Of a stretch of 64,000 bases of DNA, positions 33,140 to 41,970 are shown one piece after another. The stretch's first letter is position 1. Every line of letters begins with the position of its first letter. The stretch is from Streptomyces sp. R28 (GTDB taxonomy: Bacteria > Actinomycetota > Actinomycetes > Streptomycetales > Streptomycetaceae): NCBI RefSeq assembly GCF_041052385.1, contig NZ_CP163439.1, positions 930,001 through 994,000 of the forward strand. Direction: 5' to 3'. The notes under the pieces were generated by a model. It was not told the origin of the DNA. It was given only the letters and a program-made list of their open reading frames with translations, and made no database searches. The position numbers were made by a program, and so were the translations under genes.

Positions 33140-33279
33140 GCCGTCCGAGCGACGTCACCGACGGGGTATCGGGGACAGATGAGGGCCGGTCCGGTCGGAG
33201 CGCGCGATCACCGGTGCTCCATGCACGCCCACGATGGCCTGACCTCTGGCGGCTGGACGGGGTCCGGCCGTCCCGATGG

Positions 33280-34158
33280 TTACGGTGTGGAGAACAGGCT
33301 GGGTCCCGGAGGCGCGGGGCCGTCGGCGCGGACGCCGTTCGTGACCCGCAGGAACTCCAGCTTTTCCGCATCGGCGGAACCCGCGGCCACCGTGTAGACG
33401 ACGAGGCGGACGTCGCAGCCCGGGACGGTGAGCACGTCGCAGTCGCACGTCACCTCACCGACCTGGGGGTGCACGATGGTTTTTCGGGCCGAGACGTGGG
33501 GACCGACCGCGCCCTCGTCCCACAGGCGGGTGAACTCCGCACTGGTGGAGCGCAGTTCCTCGACGAGGTCGATCAGTCCACGGTCACGGGGGTAGCTGAC
33601 GAGGGCCGTGCGCAGGTCGGCGACGAGGGCGAGTTTCAGGGCGTCGCCGTCCTGGAGCACGGGCCAGGCCGCGAGCCGGCCGGGCCCTGTGGCGAAGACC
33701 GCCCGTGCCAGGTTGCGCTCGTCGTGGGTCCGTGCGCTGGGGTCGCCCAGCAGTACTGCCCATGCGGGGGTCCAGGACAGCAGGGTCCAGTCGGCGCTGA
33801 ACACGCCCGCGGGGAAGTCCCCGAGGCGAGCCAGCATCCGCTGGCCCCCCGCTGGAACATGCGTGGAGATCGTCCCCTCCTGGGGAGGCAGGAGGCCGGC
33901 CAGCCGGTAGGCGTGATCGCGCTCCATGGGCTGCAGCTGCAGTGCCCTGGCCAGGCTCGCGACGACCTGCGCCGAAGGGCTCGTGGCGCGCCCCTGTTCC
34001 AGCCGCACCACATAGTCGACCGACAGCCCTGCGAGCTCGGCCAGTTCCTCGCGTCGCAACCCCACCGCACGCCGTCCGGGCCGCGAAGTGCGCCCGACGT
34101 CGAGGGGAGAAAGCCGGTCGCGCCAGCGGCGCAATGCCGTGCCAAGAGTCTCGTCCAC
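33280..34158 (-). CDS. HTH transcriptional regulator with MmyB-like ligand domain
   Basis: The 292-residue protein has an XRE-type helix-turn-helix (~35-85: LRREELAELAGLSVDYVVRLEQGR in parts) and a C-terminal MmyB/PAS-like domain (~105-275) with FSADWTLLSWTPAWAVLLGD and the late HPQVGEVTCDCDVLTVPG strand. MmyB-type regulators may bind fatty-acid-like ligands. In actinomycetes they are very often divergent from a single SDR oxidoreductase gene, and that is the arrangement here; it is presumed to control that gene. Start ATG 34158 fits family length. Confidence 0.9.
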   Translation of the reverse strand: MDETLGTALRRWRDRLSPLDVGRTSRPGRRAVGLRREELAELAGLSVDYVVRLEQGRATSPSAQVVASLARALQLQPMERDHAYRLAGLLPPQEGTISTHVPAGGQRMLARLGDFPAGVFSADWTLLSWTPAWAVLLGDPSARTHDERNLARAVFATGPGRLAAWPVLQDGDALKLALVADLRTALVSYPRDRGLIDLVEELRSTSAEFTRLWDEGAVGPHVSARKTIVHPQVGEVTCDCDVLTVPGCDVRLVVYTVAAGSADAEKLEFLRVTNGVRADGPAPPGPSLFSTP

Positions 34159-34260
34159 TCGACCATTGTGTCCACCGGACAGCCGTTGTGCCTGGTACTG
34201 GCGGTCCTACCGTCGCAGAGGGCACTGGTTGTCCTCTCTGCACGGGCCGAGTGTGGACGC

Positions 34261-34956
34261 ATGACCACAACATTCATCACCGGAGCCAACAAGTCCCTCG
34301 GGTACGAGACCGCCCGCCGCTTGATCGAGGCCGACCACACCGTCCTCATCGGCGCTCGCGATCCAGAGCGCGGCCAGGCGGCCGCCAACGCACTCGGCGC
34401 CCGTTTCGTCCACATCGACGTGACCGACGACGCGTCGGTCGCCGCGGCCGCCGCCGACATCACGGCTCGCGAGGGCGGCATCGACGTCCTGATCAACAAC
34501 GCCGGTGTCTTCGGGCCACACATCCCCGCCGACCAGCTCACTGCCGCCGACGCGTCCGCGGTGTTCGAGGTCAATGTCGTGGGGATCGTCCGGGTGACGC
34601 ACGCGTTCCTGCCGCTGCTGCGCAAGTCCGCGAGCCCGGTGATCGTCAATGTGTCGAGCGGCATGGGGTCGTTCGCGGCCACCCATGACGCCGGGCGCGT
34701 CGAGTCGAGGAACCTCGCGCCGCTCTACACGGCGTCGAAGGCTGCCGTAACCATGCTGACCACGCAGTACGCGAAGTCCTGGCCGGACGTGAAGGTGAAC
34801 GCGGCTGACCCGGGCTACACCGCGACCGACTTCAACGGACACAGCGGCCCGCAGACGGTGACCGAGGGCACCGACGCGATCGTCGAACTCGCCACCATCG
34901 GCGCGGACGGACCGACCGGAACCTTCCGCGACCGTCACGGTGAGATGGCCTGGTGA
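34261..34956 (+). CDS. SDR-family NAD(P)-dependent oxidoreductase
   Basis: The 231-residue classical SDR has cofactor motif TGANKSLGYETARRL (~7-21), NNAGVFG (~79-85), catalytic Ser in NVSSGMGSF and the YTASKAA pair of Tyr and Lys (~152-156). It reduces or oxidises a carbonyl/alcohol of unknown identity. The ATG at 34261 is where homology begins; TTGTGC-16 nt-TACCGT upstream may be its promoter. It is divergent from an MmyB-type regulator that is its likely controller. A long GC-rich gene-free stretch follows. Confidence 0.92.
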   Translation: MTTTFITGANKSLGYETARRLIEADHTVLIGARDPERGQAAANALGARFVHIDVTDDASVAAAAADITAREGGIDVLINNAGVFGPHIPADQLTAADASAVFEVNVVGIVRVTHAFLPLLRKSASPVIVNVSSGMGSFAATHDAGRVESRNLAPLYTASKAAVTMLTTQYAKSWPDVKVNAADPGYTATDFNGHSGPQTVTEGTDAIVELATIGADGPTGTFRDRHGEMAW

Positions 34957-35445
34957 CCCACCCCTGAATCCGGGACGTGCCCGGCACGGACGAGGACCCC
35001 AGAGTGCGGCCGCAAGGCAATGGGTTGCGATCCGGCCCCTCTCGGGACCGGGCCGCACCCCGGCCGCCCCCACAAGGCTGAGCCGACCGTGGGCTGGAGC
35101 ACCCCGCAGCCCGCAGCCCGCTCCAACCGCCAGCCTCAATAAGCCGCCGTGCCGCATGAGTTGCTGAGCGCCGAACCTCGGCCGGCCGACGGAGGTCCGG
35201 CCGAGGTCCGGCCGACGTGAGGATCGGCGTGATGACACGCGGCCGACTCAACTCAACTCAATCAACTCGACCCGCCTCGCCCCGCACCAGCCACCGCCCC
35301 CGCGGCCACTCAGCTCCCAGCAGCCCACCCGATCCGATGTGCGGTCTCCCGGCCCCCCGAGCTCCCGGCCCCCCGCTCACCCGCGCCCAGCCGCCCCCAC
35401 CCGCCCCATTCCGCCGAGTGAACGTTCCTGCCCTACCCCGCGCCC
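34957..35445. other. Gene-free stretch between SDR and ROK genes
   Basis: These 489 nt lie between two convergent genes. I find no coding frame with family resemblance. The sequence is strongly C-rich on the plus strand from ~35270 on, with runs such as CCCGGCCCCC, and has short repeats: GGTCCGGCCGA twice (about 35190-35215) and TCAACTCAA units (about 35247-35268). It may include terminator structures, but no single clear hairpin stands out. Confidence 0.45.
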
Positions 35446-36399
35446 TCACACCCCCGCCGCAGTCGCCCCCGCCTTCCCCGCGAGGGCGGCCGCGGCGGCG
35501 CCCACCAGGCCGGCGTCCGTGCCCATCTGGGCCGGCGTGATCGTCAGGCGCTGGACGAAGGACAGGGTGGCGTAGTCGGTCAGTGCCTTGCGGAGCGGCG
35601 TGAAGAGGACGTCGCCCGCCTTGCCCACTCCCCCGCCGATCACGGCGATGTCGATCTCGACGAGGGTCGCGGTGGCCGCGATACCGGCGGCCAGGGCCTG
35701 CGCGGCCCGCTCGAAGGAGGCCACGGCCACCGGGTCGCCGGACCGCGCGGCGGCGGCCACCGCGGCGGCGGACGTGTCGCCGTCCGGGCCGGGCCGCCAG
35801 CCATTCTCGAGTGCCCGTCGGGCGATGTTGGGGCCGCTCGCGATGCGCTCCACGCAGCCGCGCGAACCGCACGGGCACGGGTCGCCGTCGAGGTCGACGC
35901 TGATGTGACCGATGTGGCCCGCGTTGCCGGTGGGGCCGGGGTGCAACCGGCCGTTCAGCACCAGACCGCCGCCGACACCGGTGGAGACGACCATGCAGAG
36001 CGCGTTGTCGTGGCCCCGAGCCGCCCCCTGCCAGTGTTCGGCCGCCGTGATGGCCACACCGTCGCCGATCAGCTCCACGGGCAGACCGCCGGCCGCTTCC
36101 CGGACCCGCCGGACCAGCGGATAGTCGCGCCAGCCGGGCACGTTCACCGGACTCACGGTGCCCGCGGAGGCGTCCACCGGTCCCGCGCTGCCGATACCGA
36201 GGGCGGTCGCGCGCTCCCACAGGGGCGACGCGGTGAGCTCGCCGACGACCTCCTCGACGGCCCGCATCACCGTCTCGCCGTCCTCCCGCGCAGGCGTCGC
36301 GCGCTGGGCCCGGACCGCGATCGTGCCGTGGCCGTCCACCAGCGCTCCGGCGATCTTGGTGCCGCCGATGTCGAGCGCAGCCACGAGGTCGGTGTGCAT
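35446..36399 (-). CDS. ROK-family sugar kinase
   Basis: The 317-residue protein has the ROK layout: phosphate-binding LDIGGTKIAGALVD (~9-22), the ATP/sugar region STGVGGGLVLNGRLHPG and the zinc motif CPCGSRGCVE (~173-182) with GHIGHISVD providing the His. Streptomycetes use ROK kinases as glucokinase or for other hexoses and N-acetyl sugars. It is divergent from a LacI regulator with a perfect operator in the spacer, so it is probably sugar-inducible. GGGGAG, inside a repeated sequence, is its ribosome-binding site. Confidence 0.92.
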   Translation of the reverse strand: MHTDLVAALDIGGTKIAGALVDGHGTIAVRAQRATPAREDGETVMRAVEEVVGELTASPLWERATALGIGSAGPVDASAGTVSPVNVPGWRDYPLVRRVREAAGGLPVELIGDGVAITAAEHWQGAARGHDNALCMVVSTGVGGGLVLNGRLHPGPTGNAGHIGHISVDLDGDPCPCGSRGCVERIASGPNIARRALENGWRPGPDGDTSAAAVAAAARSGDPVAVASFERAAQALAAGIAATATLVEIDIAVIGGGVGKAGDVLFTPLRKALTDYATLSFVQRLTITPAQMGTDAGLVGAAAAALAGKAGATAAGV

Positions 36400-36409
36400 C
36401 AGTGTCAGT

Positions 36410-36445
36410 TCTCCCCGTCAACCATTCGGATCTCCCCGTCAACCA
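36410..36445 (-). repeat. Duplicated 15-bp element before ROK gene
   Basis: The 15-bp sequence TGGTTGACGGGGAGA (minus strand) occurs at 36410-36424 and again at 36431-36445, exactly 21 nt apart (two helical turns). The copy nearer the gene supplies the ROK ribosome-binding site, and each contains a TTGACG that could serve as a -35 box. It may be a small tandem duplication or paired protein sites. Confidence 0.55.
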
Positions 36446-36515
36446 CGGGAAATGGGCGAACCGGTCTCGCGGTGGGGGCGCAGGCCGGAGATTGCGGTGG
36501 ACAGTGTCTCCCGGA

Positions 36516-36543
36516 TCTGACAACGTTGTCCAGGCTCTATGCT
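36516..36543 (+). promoter_or_regulatory. LacI operator inside a promoter
   Basis: GACAACGTTGTC (36519-36530) is a perfect 12-bp palindrome with the central CG typical of LacI-family operators. It lies between TCTGAC (36516-36521) and TATGCT (36538-36543), spaced 16 nt, a promoter directed at the LacI gene. Binding would block this promoter and probably the divergent ROK promoter too. Confidence 0.75.
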
Positions 36544-36614
36544 CGACGCCACATCCTCATACAAACCCATGGACCGACGCATCCCCCGTGGACGACAGGA
36601 CAGGAATCCGCATC

Positions 36615-37664
36615 GTGCCCGAGACCATCCGCCGATCCGACCGCCTCTCCGAGAACCGCTACGGCAACCGTCCGACCATGAAGGACGTAGCGGCGCGTGC
36701 CGGAGTCGGCCTGAAGACCGTCTCGCGCGTGGTCAACGGGGAGCCGGGCGTCACCCCGGAGACGGAGCGCCGCGTCCAGGAGGCCATCGACGCCCTGGGC
36801 TTCCGCCGCAACGACAGCGCGCGGGTGCTGCGCAAGGGCCGTACGGCGAGTGTCGGTCTGGTCCTGGAGGATCTCGCGGACCCCTTCTACGGCCCGCTCA
36901 GCCGGGCGGTCGAGGAGGTCGCCCGCGCACACGGCGCGCTGCTCATCAACGGCTCCAGCGCCGAGGACCCGGACCGCGAGCAGGAGCTGGCGCTGGCCCT
37001 GTGCGCGCGGCGGGTGGACGGGCTGGTGATCATTCCCGCCGGTGACGACCACCGGTACCTGGAGCCCGAGCTGAAGGCGGGCGTCGCCACCGTGTTCGTC
37101 GACCGTCCCGCCGGGAAGATCGACGCCGACTGCGTCCTGTCCGACAACTACGGCGGCGCCCGTGACGGCGTCGCCCATCTCATCGCCCACGGACACCGCC
37201 GGATCGGCTTCATCGGCGACATGCCCCGCATCCACACGGCCGCCGAGCGGCTGCGCGGCTATCGGGCCGCCATGGAGGACGCGGGCATACCGGTGGAGGA
37301 CTCCTGGATGTCCCTGGGTGTCACCGACCCGGAGCGGGTACGCCGGGCGGCCGAGGAGATGCTCACCGGCCCCTCCCCCGTCACCGCGGTCTTCGCGGGC
37401 AACAACCGGGTGACGGTCACCGTGATCCGGGTCCTGGCCGAGCAGGCCCGCCGCGTCGCCCTCGTCGGCTTCGACGACATCGAACTCGCCGACCTGCTGC
37501 AGCCGGGCGTCACCGTCGTCGCCCAGGACGCGGCGGCGATCGGCCGAACCGCCGCCGAGCGCCTGTTCCGGCAGCTGGACGGCACCCTGGTCGCCCCGGA
37601 ACGCATCGAGCTGCCGACGCGGCTGATCACCCGCGGCTCGGGCGAGCTGCCGCCGGCGGACTGA
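36615..37664 (+). CDS. LacI-family transcriptional repressor
   Basis: The 349-residue protein has the LacI helix-turn-helix (TMKDVAARAGVGLKTVSRVV, ~21-40), the hinge helix NDSARVLRKG and a periplasmic-binding-like sugar domain (GLVLEDLADPFYGPLSRAV, VDRPAGKIDADCVLSDNYGG in parts). It is divergent from the ROK kinase across a canonical palindrome, so autoregulation and control of the kinase are likely, relieved by a sugar or its phosphate. GTG 36615 is preceded by AGGACAGGAA; ATG 36678 is a shorter alternative that would still keep the DNA-binding domain. Confidence 0.92.
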   Translation: MPETIRRSDRLSENRYGNRPTMKDVAARAGVGLKTVSRVVNGEPGVTPETERRVQEAIDALGFRRNDSARVLRKGRTASVGLVLEDLADPFYGPLSRAVEEVARAHGALLINGSSAEDPDREQELALALCARRVDGLVIIPAGDDHRYLEPELKAGVATVFVDRPAGKIDADCVLSDNYGGARDGVAHLIAHGHRRIGFIGDMPRIHTAAERLRGYRAAMEDAGIPVEDSWMSLGVTDPERVRRAAEEMLTGPSPVTAVFAGNNRVTVTVIRVLAEQARRVALVGFDDIELADLLQPGVTVVAQDAAAIGRTAAERLFRQLDGTLVAPERIELPTRLITRGSGELPPAD

Positions 37665-37671
37665 GCGGCCC

Positions 37672-38466
37672 GTGGAGGACCGCACACTCGAGGCGCAGGG
37701 CCTGGCCGAGGCGCCGCGCGAGCATCCCCTGCTCTACCCGGGCGCGTGGCCAAAGGAGTCCGGCCTCCTCGACGGGGATCGACTGCTGCCCCTCGACCGC
37801 CTGGTGTACGACGACCGAGCGCCGGTTCTCGCGGTCGGCTCCAACGCCTGTCCGGGCCAGCTTCGGCACAAGATGGCCGAGTTCGGGATCACGGCTCCCA
37901 TCCCGATGGTGAAGGCGCGGGTGACGGGCATCGAGGTCGGCGTCTCCGCGCATGTGAGCCGTATGGGATACGTGTCGGCCTCCCCCTTCGACGCACCGTC
38001 CGTCGTACGGGAGTTGTTCCTCACCTGGCTCGACGCCGAGCAGCTCGCGGTGATCGACGCGAGTGAGGGAGTGCCCCTGCCGAACGGCAACTACAGCCGC
38101 GCCTGGCTGACCGCACCCGGGGTCCGGATCGTCCTGGCGGACGGCACGGCGCTCCCGGGCGCCTTCGCGTACGTCAACCGCCACGGGGTGCTGCATGACG
38201 GGAACGGCGTGCCTCGCACCCACCCGGGTCAGCGGGCCCTGCTCACCGAACTCCTCGGGGCGTCGGCCCGTTTTAGACAGCTGTTCGGGGTCACGCCCGA
38301 GGAGTTCGTCGCGCGGGCACGCGCCGACGCGCTGTTGTGCGCGCGAGGCACCCGGCTGTTGGCGGAGGAGGAACTGGTGACGGTCTCCGGCCTGGAGAAG
38401 TACGTACGGGTTCAGCAGACCGGGAGTCCGGGCACCGGCTCGTCGTTGTTGCCGCCCTCGATGTAG
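37672..38466 (+). CDS. Conserved hypothetical protein, possible GGCT-like fold
   Basis: I do not recognise a named family for this 264-residue protein. The segment PVLAVGSNACPGQLRHKM (~51-68) resembles the YGSN nucleotide-like loop of gamma-glutamylcyclotransferase/AIG2-like proteins, and FAYVN (~163) could be the matching later strand, so a cyclotransferase-like fold is a weak suggestion. No signal peptide or membrane segment is present. The GTG start lies 8 nt after the LacI stop, so it may be co-transcribed. Its 3' end overlaps the convergent Ser/Thr kinase gene by 55 nt. Confidence 0.65.
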   Translation: MEDRTLEAQGLAEAPREHPLLYPGAWPKESGLLDGDRLLPLDRLVYDDRAPVLAVGSNACPGQLRHKMAEFGITAPIPMVKARVTGIEVGVSAHVSRMGYVSASPFDAPSVVRELFLTWLDAEQLAVIDASEGVPLPNGNYSRAWLTAPGVRIVLADGTALPGAFAYVNRHGVLHDGNGVPRTHPGQRALLTELLGASARFRQLFGVTPEEFVARARADALLCARGTRLLAEEELVTVSGLEKYVRVQQTGSPGTGSSLLPPSM

Positions 38467-40508
38467 ACGTCGCTGATGAAGACGTTGGTGTTGCCGCTGT
38501 CGTCGTCCGTCTTGGCCCACCAGACGTTGGTCCACTCGCCGGATGTCTCGCGGCGGCCCAGATTCTGCTGGCAGTAGAAGTAGTTGGTGCCCGCGTTGAG
38601 GACGCCGACCTCGGTGCCGGAGGCGGTGTACGACTTGGCTTGCTTCCAGACCTGGCAGTTGTACTTGCCGCCGCCGATGGAGGAGCAGGACGCGGTCGGT
38701 GTGGTGCTGCCCCCGCCGGTGCTGCCGCCCCCGCCCGTGGTTCCGCCGCCGCCCGTCGTACCGCCGTCTCCGGAGCCGCCGCCCGTGGTACCGCCGTTGG
38801 TGCCACCGCCGTCCGCGGTCTTGGTCGGGGACGAGGTGGTGGGCCGGTCGGCGGGCTCGGCCTCGGCCGTGCGGCTCGGGCTCTTCGTCGCGCCGGGGGT
38901 CTTCTCGTCGTCGCCCGTCTCGGCGAGGCCGGAGTCACCCGACCGATCGGCGTCGGGGCTGCCGGTCGCCGGGGCGGACGCGTCCCCGGCGGTGACGGAC
39001 GACGTGGCCTGCGCCTCGGCCTTGGTGTCGCCCTTGTCGTTCAGCAGGGCGACCGCGCCGCCGGCCGCCGCGAGGACGACAGTCACGGCCGCGGCGGCGA
39101 GCAGGGCGCGGCCCTTGCGTCGGGTGGGCGCGGCGGCGGACGTGACCATGGGGCCGGTGGCGTCCGGGTCCTGTGGCGGCGCGGTGGGGTTGCCGTAGGC
39201 GTGGGGGGCGGACGGCATCGGTGTGCTGCCGTACGGCGATGCGGTCGGCTGCCCCGGGGTGCCGTGTCCGTGCATGGCTGAGCCAGGATGGCCGACGGCG
39301 CCGAAGCCCTGAGCGGGCGGCGTGCCTTGTCCAGCAGTGGCGGACCCTTGTGTGCCCTGCGCGCCCTGTCGGGCAGTCCCGAAGCGCGGTGCCCCGGGCA
39401 GGTCCGACGCGGGCACACCCTGCTCCGGCGTGTCCGAGCCCTGAGCGCCAGGCGCACTCTGCCCCTGGCCGCCGTACGCCTGCCCGGCGGGCCCTGCCAT
39501 TCCGGGCGCCCCGGGTCCCGGGCCGTGCGGACCCGCTGCCTCCGGTGGCCCGCCGACCGGCGGCGCCGACGGAACGCCGGGCTCCGTCTCCTCCCGCGCG
39601 GGCCCGGCGCCCGCCGGTCCCCGCAGCGTGGCCGTCTGCGAGTCGGTGCCGCCCGACTCCGCCACCGCCTGCAGGAGTGCCCGCGCCTCGCCGGCCTCGG
39701 GGCGGGACTCGGGTCGCTTGTCCATCAGCCGCTGCAGGACGGGGCCGAGCGGCCCGGCGCGGCGGGGTTCCGGCAGCGGCTCGGTGACGATCGCGGTGAG
39801 CGTGGAGAACGTCGACGTACGGCGGAAGGGCGCGGCGCCCTCGACGGCCGCGTACAGCGTGGCGCCCAGGGCCCATACGTCGGAGGAGGGGCCCGGTTCG
39901 ACGCCCTGGGCGCGCTCGGGGGCCAAGTAGTCGAGGGAACCGACGAGTGCGCCGGTGCGGGTGAGGTTGGTGACCTCGCCGTCGCCCGGGTCCTCCATGG
40001 CGGCGATGCCGAAGTCGGTCAGGACCACGCGGCCGGAACGGTCGAGCAGGATGTTGCCCGGCTTCACGTCACGGTGCAGGACGCCGGCCGCGTGGGCGGC
40101 GGCCAGTGCCTCCATGACCTTGGCGCCGATGCCGGCCGCTTCGCGCGGGTCGAGGGTGCCGCGCTCGCGCAGCACGTCGTCCAGGGACGGGCCGTCGACC
40201 AGCTCCATGACGATCAGCGGGCGTCCGTCGACCTCGGTGACGTCGTGCACCGCCACGACTCCGGGATGCCGCACCCGGGCCGCCGCCCGCGCCTCGCGCT
40301 GCATTCGCAGCCGCAGATCCGCGAGTTCGGGTCCGTCGGCATCGGTGTAGGTGCGCAGCTCCTTGACTGCGACCTCGCGGCCGAGGACCTCGTCGAGGGC
40401 CCGCCAGACCACGCCCATGCCGCCGCGCCCGAGCTGCGCCACGACGCGATAACGCCCGGCCAGCAGCCGACCGGCCTCGTCCGTCTGTCCGTACTCCCCC
40501 GAAGACAC
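38412..40508 (-). CDS. Transmembrane Ser/Thr protein kinase (PknB type)
   Basis: The protein of about 698 residues has a cytoplasmic kinase domain (~20-285): G-loop GRGGMGVVW, ATP Lys in VAVKEL, catalytic loop HRDVKPGN, DFG in LTDFGIAA and GSLDYLAPE. A long Pro/Gly/Gln-rich juxtamembrane region (~290-455) follows, then one membrane helix (~462-490) and an extracellular part with a Thr/Gly-rich stalk (~495-600) and a Cys-containing globular domain (~605-698) with YNCQVW and FYCQQN. No PASTA repeats are present, so the extracellular ligand differs from that of PknB. GTG 40508 fits the family; TTG 40544 is less likely. Confidence 0.9.
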   Translation of the reverse strand: MSSGEYGQTDEAGRLLAGRYRVVAQLGRGGMGVVWRALDEVLGREVAVKELRTYTDADGPELADLRLRMQREARAAARVRHPGVVAVHDVTEVDGRPLIVMELVDGPSLDDVLRERGTLDPREAAGIGAKVMEALAAAHAAGVLHRDVKPGNILLDRSGRVVLTDFGIAAMEDPGDGEVTNLTRTGALVGSLDYLAPERAQGVEPGPSSDVWALGATLYAAVEGAAPFRRTSTFSTLTAIVTEPLPEPRRAGPLGPVLQRLMDKRPESRPEAGEARALLQAVAESGGTDSQTATLRGPAGAGPAREETEPGVPSAPPVGGPPEAAGPHGPGPGAPGMAGPAGQAYGGQGQSAPGAQGSDTPEQGVPASDLPGAPRFGTARQGAQGTQGSATAGQGTPPAQGFGAVGHPGSAMHGHGTPGQPTASPYGSTPMPSAPHAYGNPTAPPQDPDATGPMVTSAAAPTRRKGRALLAAAAVTVVLAAAGGAVALLNDKGDTKAEAQATSSVTAGDASAPATGSPDADRSGDSGLAETGDDEKTPGATKSPSRTAEAEPADRPTTSSPTKTADGGGTNGGTTGGGSGDGGTTGGGGTTGGGGSTGGGSTTPTASCSSIGGGKYNCQVWKQAKSYTASGTEVGVLNAGTNYFYCQQNLGRRETSGEWTNVWWAKTDDDSGNTNVFISDVYIEGGNNDEPVPGLPVC

Positions 40509-40612
40509 CGCTGCCCCGTTCCTGTGACACCTGTGACTGGTCAATGTGTGCCGTACAGACTACGGGGCAGGGGTGACAACGCCGGCGGGTGGTAGCGGCT
40601 GTGACCGGTCCG

Positions 40613-41917
40613 CTACTTGGCGGAGACCGTCAGATCGCCGCGCCGGGGCGCCGCGAATCCCTCCAGATCGGCACGGGTCAGACCGGTCAGCCGGGCGACC
40701 TCGGCGATGTCGAGGGCGCCGCAGTCCAGGCCGCGCAGCAGATAGCCGCCGAGGGCCTTGGCGGTGGCGGGCTCGTCCATGACGTCGCCGCCGACCCGGC
40801 CCGCGTACCGGGCGAGCCGGGCGGCCGCCTGCTCGAAGCCCTCGCGGTAGAAGGCGAAGACGGCCGCGTACCGGGTCGGGATGTGGCCGGGGTGCATGTC
40901 CCAGCCCTGGTAGTAGGCGCGGGCCAGGGCGCGGCGGGTGAGGCCGTAGTGCAGGCGCCAGGCGTCGTGGACCTTGGCGGTCGGGCCGACCGGCAGGACG
41001 TTCGTCGAGCCGTCCGAGACGCGTACGCCGGTGCCCGCCGCCGCGACCTGCATGATCGCCTTGGCGTGGTCGGCGGCCGGGTGGTCGCTGGCCTGGTAGG
41101 CGGCGGAGACGCCGAGGCAGGCGCTGTAGTCGAAGGTGCCGTAGTGCAGGCCCGTGGCTCGGCCCTCGGCGGCCTGGATCATCCGGGCGACGGTGGCGGT
41201 GCCGTCGGTGGCGAGGATGGACTGACTGGTCTCGATCTGGATCTCGAAGCCGATCCGGCCGGGCTCGAGCCCGCGCGCCTTCTCGAACTCCTCCAGGAGC
41301 CGGACCATGGCAGCGACCTGCTCGGCGTACGTCACCTTCGGCAGGGTGAGCACCAGCCCGTCGGGCAGGCCGACGGCCTCCATCAGGCCGGTGAGGAAGA
41401 TGTCGAGGGTGCGGATGCCCCGGTCACGTACGGGCGCCTCCATGCACTTCATGCGGATGCCCATGTACGGCGCCGCCGTGCCGTTCTCGTACGCCTCGGC
41501 GATCAGCCGTGCCGCGCGGGCGGCCGCCTCGTCCTCCTCGGTGTCGGGGCGGGGGCCGTACCCGTCCTCGAAGTCGACGCGCAGGTCCTCGATGGGCTCG
41601 CGCTCCAGCTTGGCGCGCACGCGCGCGTGGACGGGCTCGGCGAGTTCGTCGGACAGGCCGAGGACGGCGGCGAAGGACGCGGCGTCCGGGGCGTGTTCGT
41701 CGAGGGCTGCGAGTGCCTGGTCGCCCCAGGAACGGATGGTGTCGGCGGCGAAGACGTCGCCGGGGACGTAGACGGTGTGGACGGGCTGGCGTCCGCCGGG
41801 GTCTCCGGGGTAGCGGCGCTCCAGCTCGGCGTCGACCGGCGCGAGGGAGGCGCTGATCTCCTCGCTGACGGCGCCCGCGAGGCTCGTCGCCACCTTCTCC
41901 TGCTGGCCCTGACCCAT
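40613..41917 (-). CDS. HpcH/HpaI aldolase/citrate lyase-superfamily protein (DUF6986-like)
   Basis: The 434-residue protein has a TIM-barrel of the HpcH/HpaI class: VDFEDGYG (~114-121) with acidic metal ligands, MGIRMKCME with an Arg, LTLPKV, and FEIQIETSQSIL with the second acidic ligand. It corresponds to the DUF6986 proteins of actinomycetes, sometimes annotated as phosphoenolpyruvate kinase, and is related to malate synthase G-type enzymes. These genes often lie near allantoin/glyoxylate genes in Streptomyces. Here the promoter region has two IclR-type boxes, matching that regulation. The reaction is not established. Confidence 0.82.
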   Translation of the reverse strand: MGQGQQEKVATSLAGAVSEEISASLAPVDAELERRYPGDPGGRQPVHTVYVPGDVFAADTIRSWGDQALAALDEHAPDAASFAAVLGLSDELAEPVHARVRAKLEREPIEDLRVDFEDGYGPRPDTEEDEAAARAARLIAEAYENGTAAPYMGIRMKCMEAPVRDRGIRTLDIFLTGLMEAVGLPDGLVLTLPKVTYAEQVAAMVRLLEEFEKARGLEPGRIGFEIQIETSQSILATDGTATVARMIQAAEGRATGLHYGTFDYSACLGVSAAYQASDHPAADHAKAIMQVAAAGTGVRVSDGSTNVLPVGPTAKVHDAWRLHYGLTRRALARAYYQGWDMHPGHIPTRYAAVFAFYREGFEQAAARLARYAGRVGGDVMDEPATAKALGGYLLRGLDCGALDIAEVARLTGLTRADLEGFAAPRRGDLTVSAK

Positions 41918-41931
41918 CCCGCATCCTCCTG

Positions 41932-41970
41932 ATTTCCGCTATACGAAATCAACATTCCGTAGAACGAAGT
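41932..41970. promoter_or_regulatory. Two IclR/AllR-like boxes
   Basis: ATTTCCGCTATACGAAAT (41932-41949) has perfect ATTTC/GAAAT ends, and TTCCGTAGAACGAAG (41955-41969) is a second, related imperfect palindrome 21 nt further on. They lie 15-53 nt upstream of the DUF6986-like gene. The shape fits IclR-family operators such as that of AllR; the assignment is an inference. Confidence 0.55.

Noticed and set aside
33136..34260. N-terminal extension of the SDR gene by ~375 codons
   Set aside because: The extension is antisense to the MmyB-type regulator and lacks homology; the SDR cofactor motif begins just after ATG 34261.
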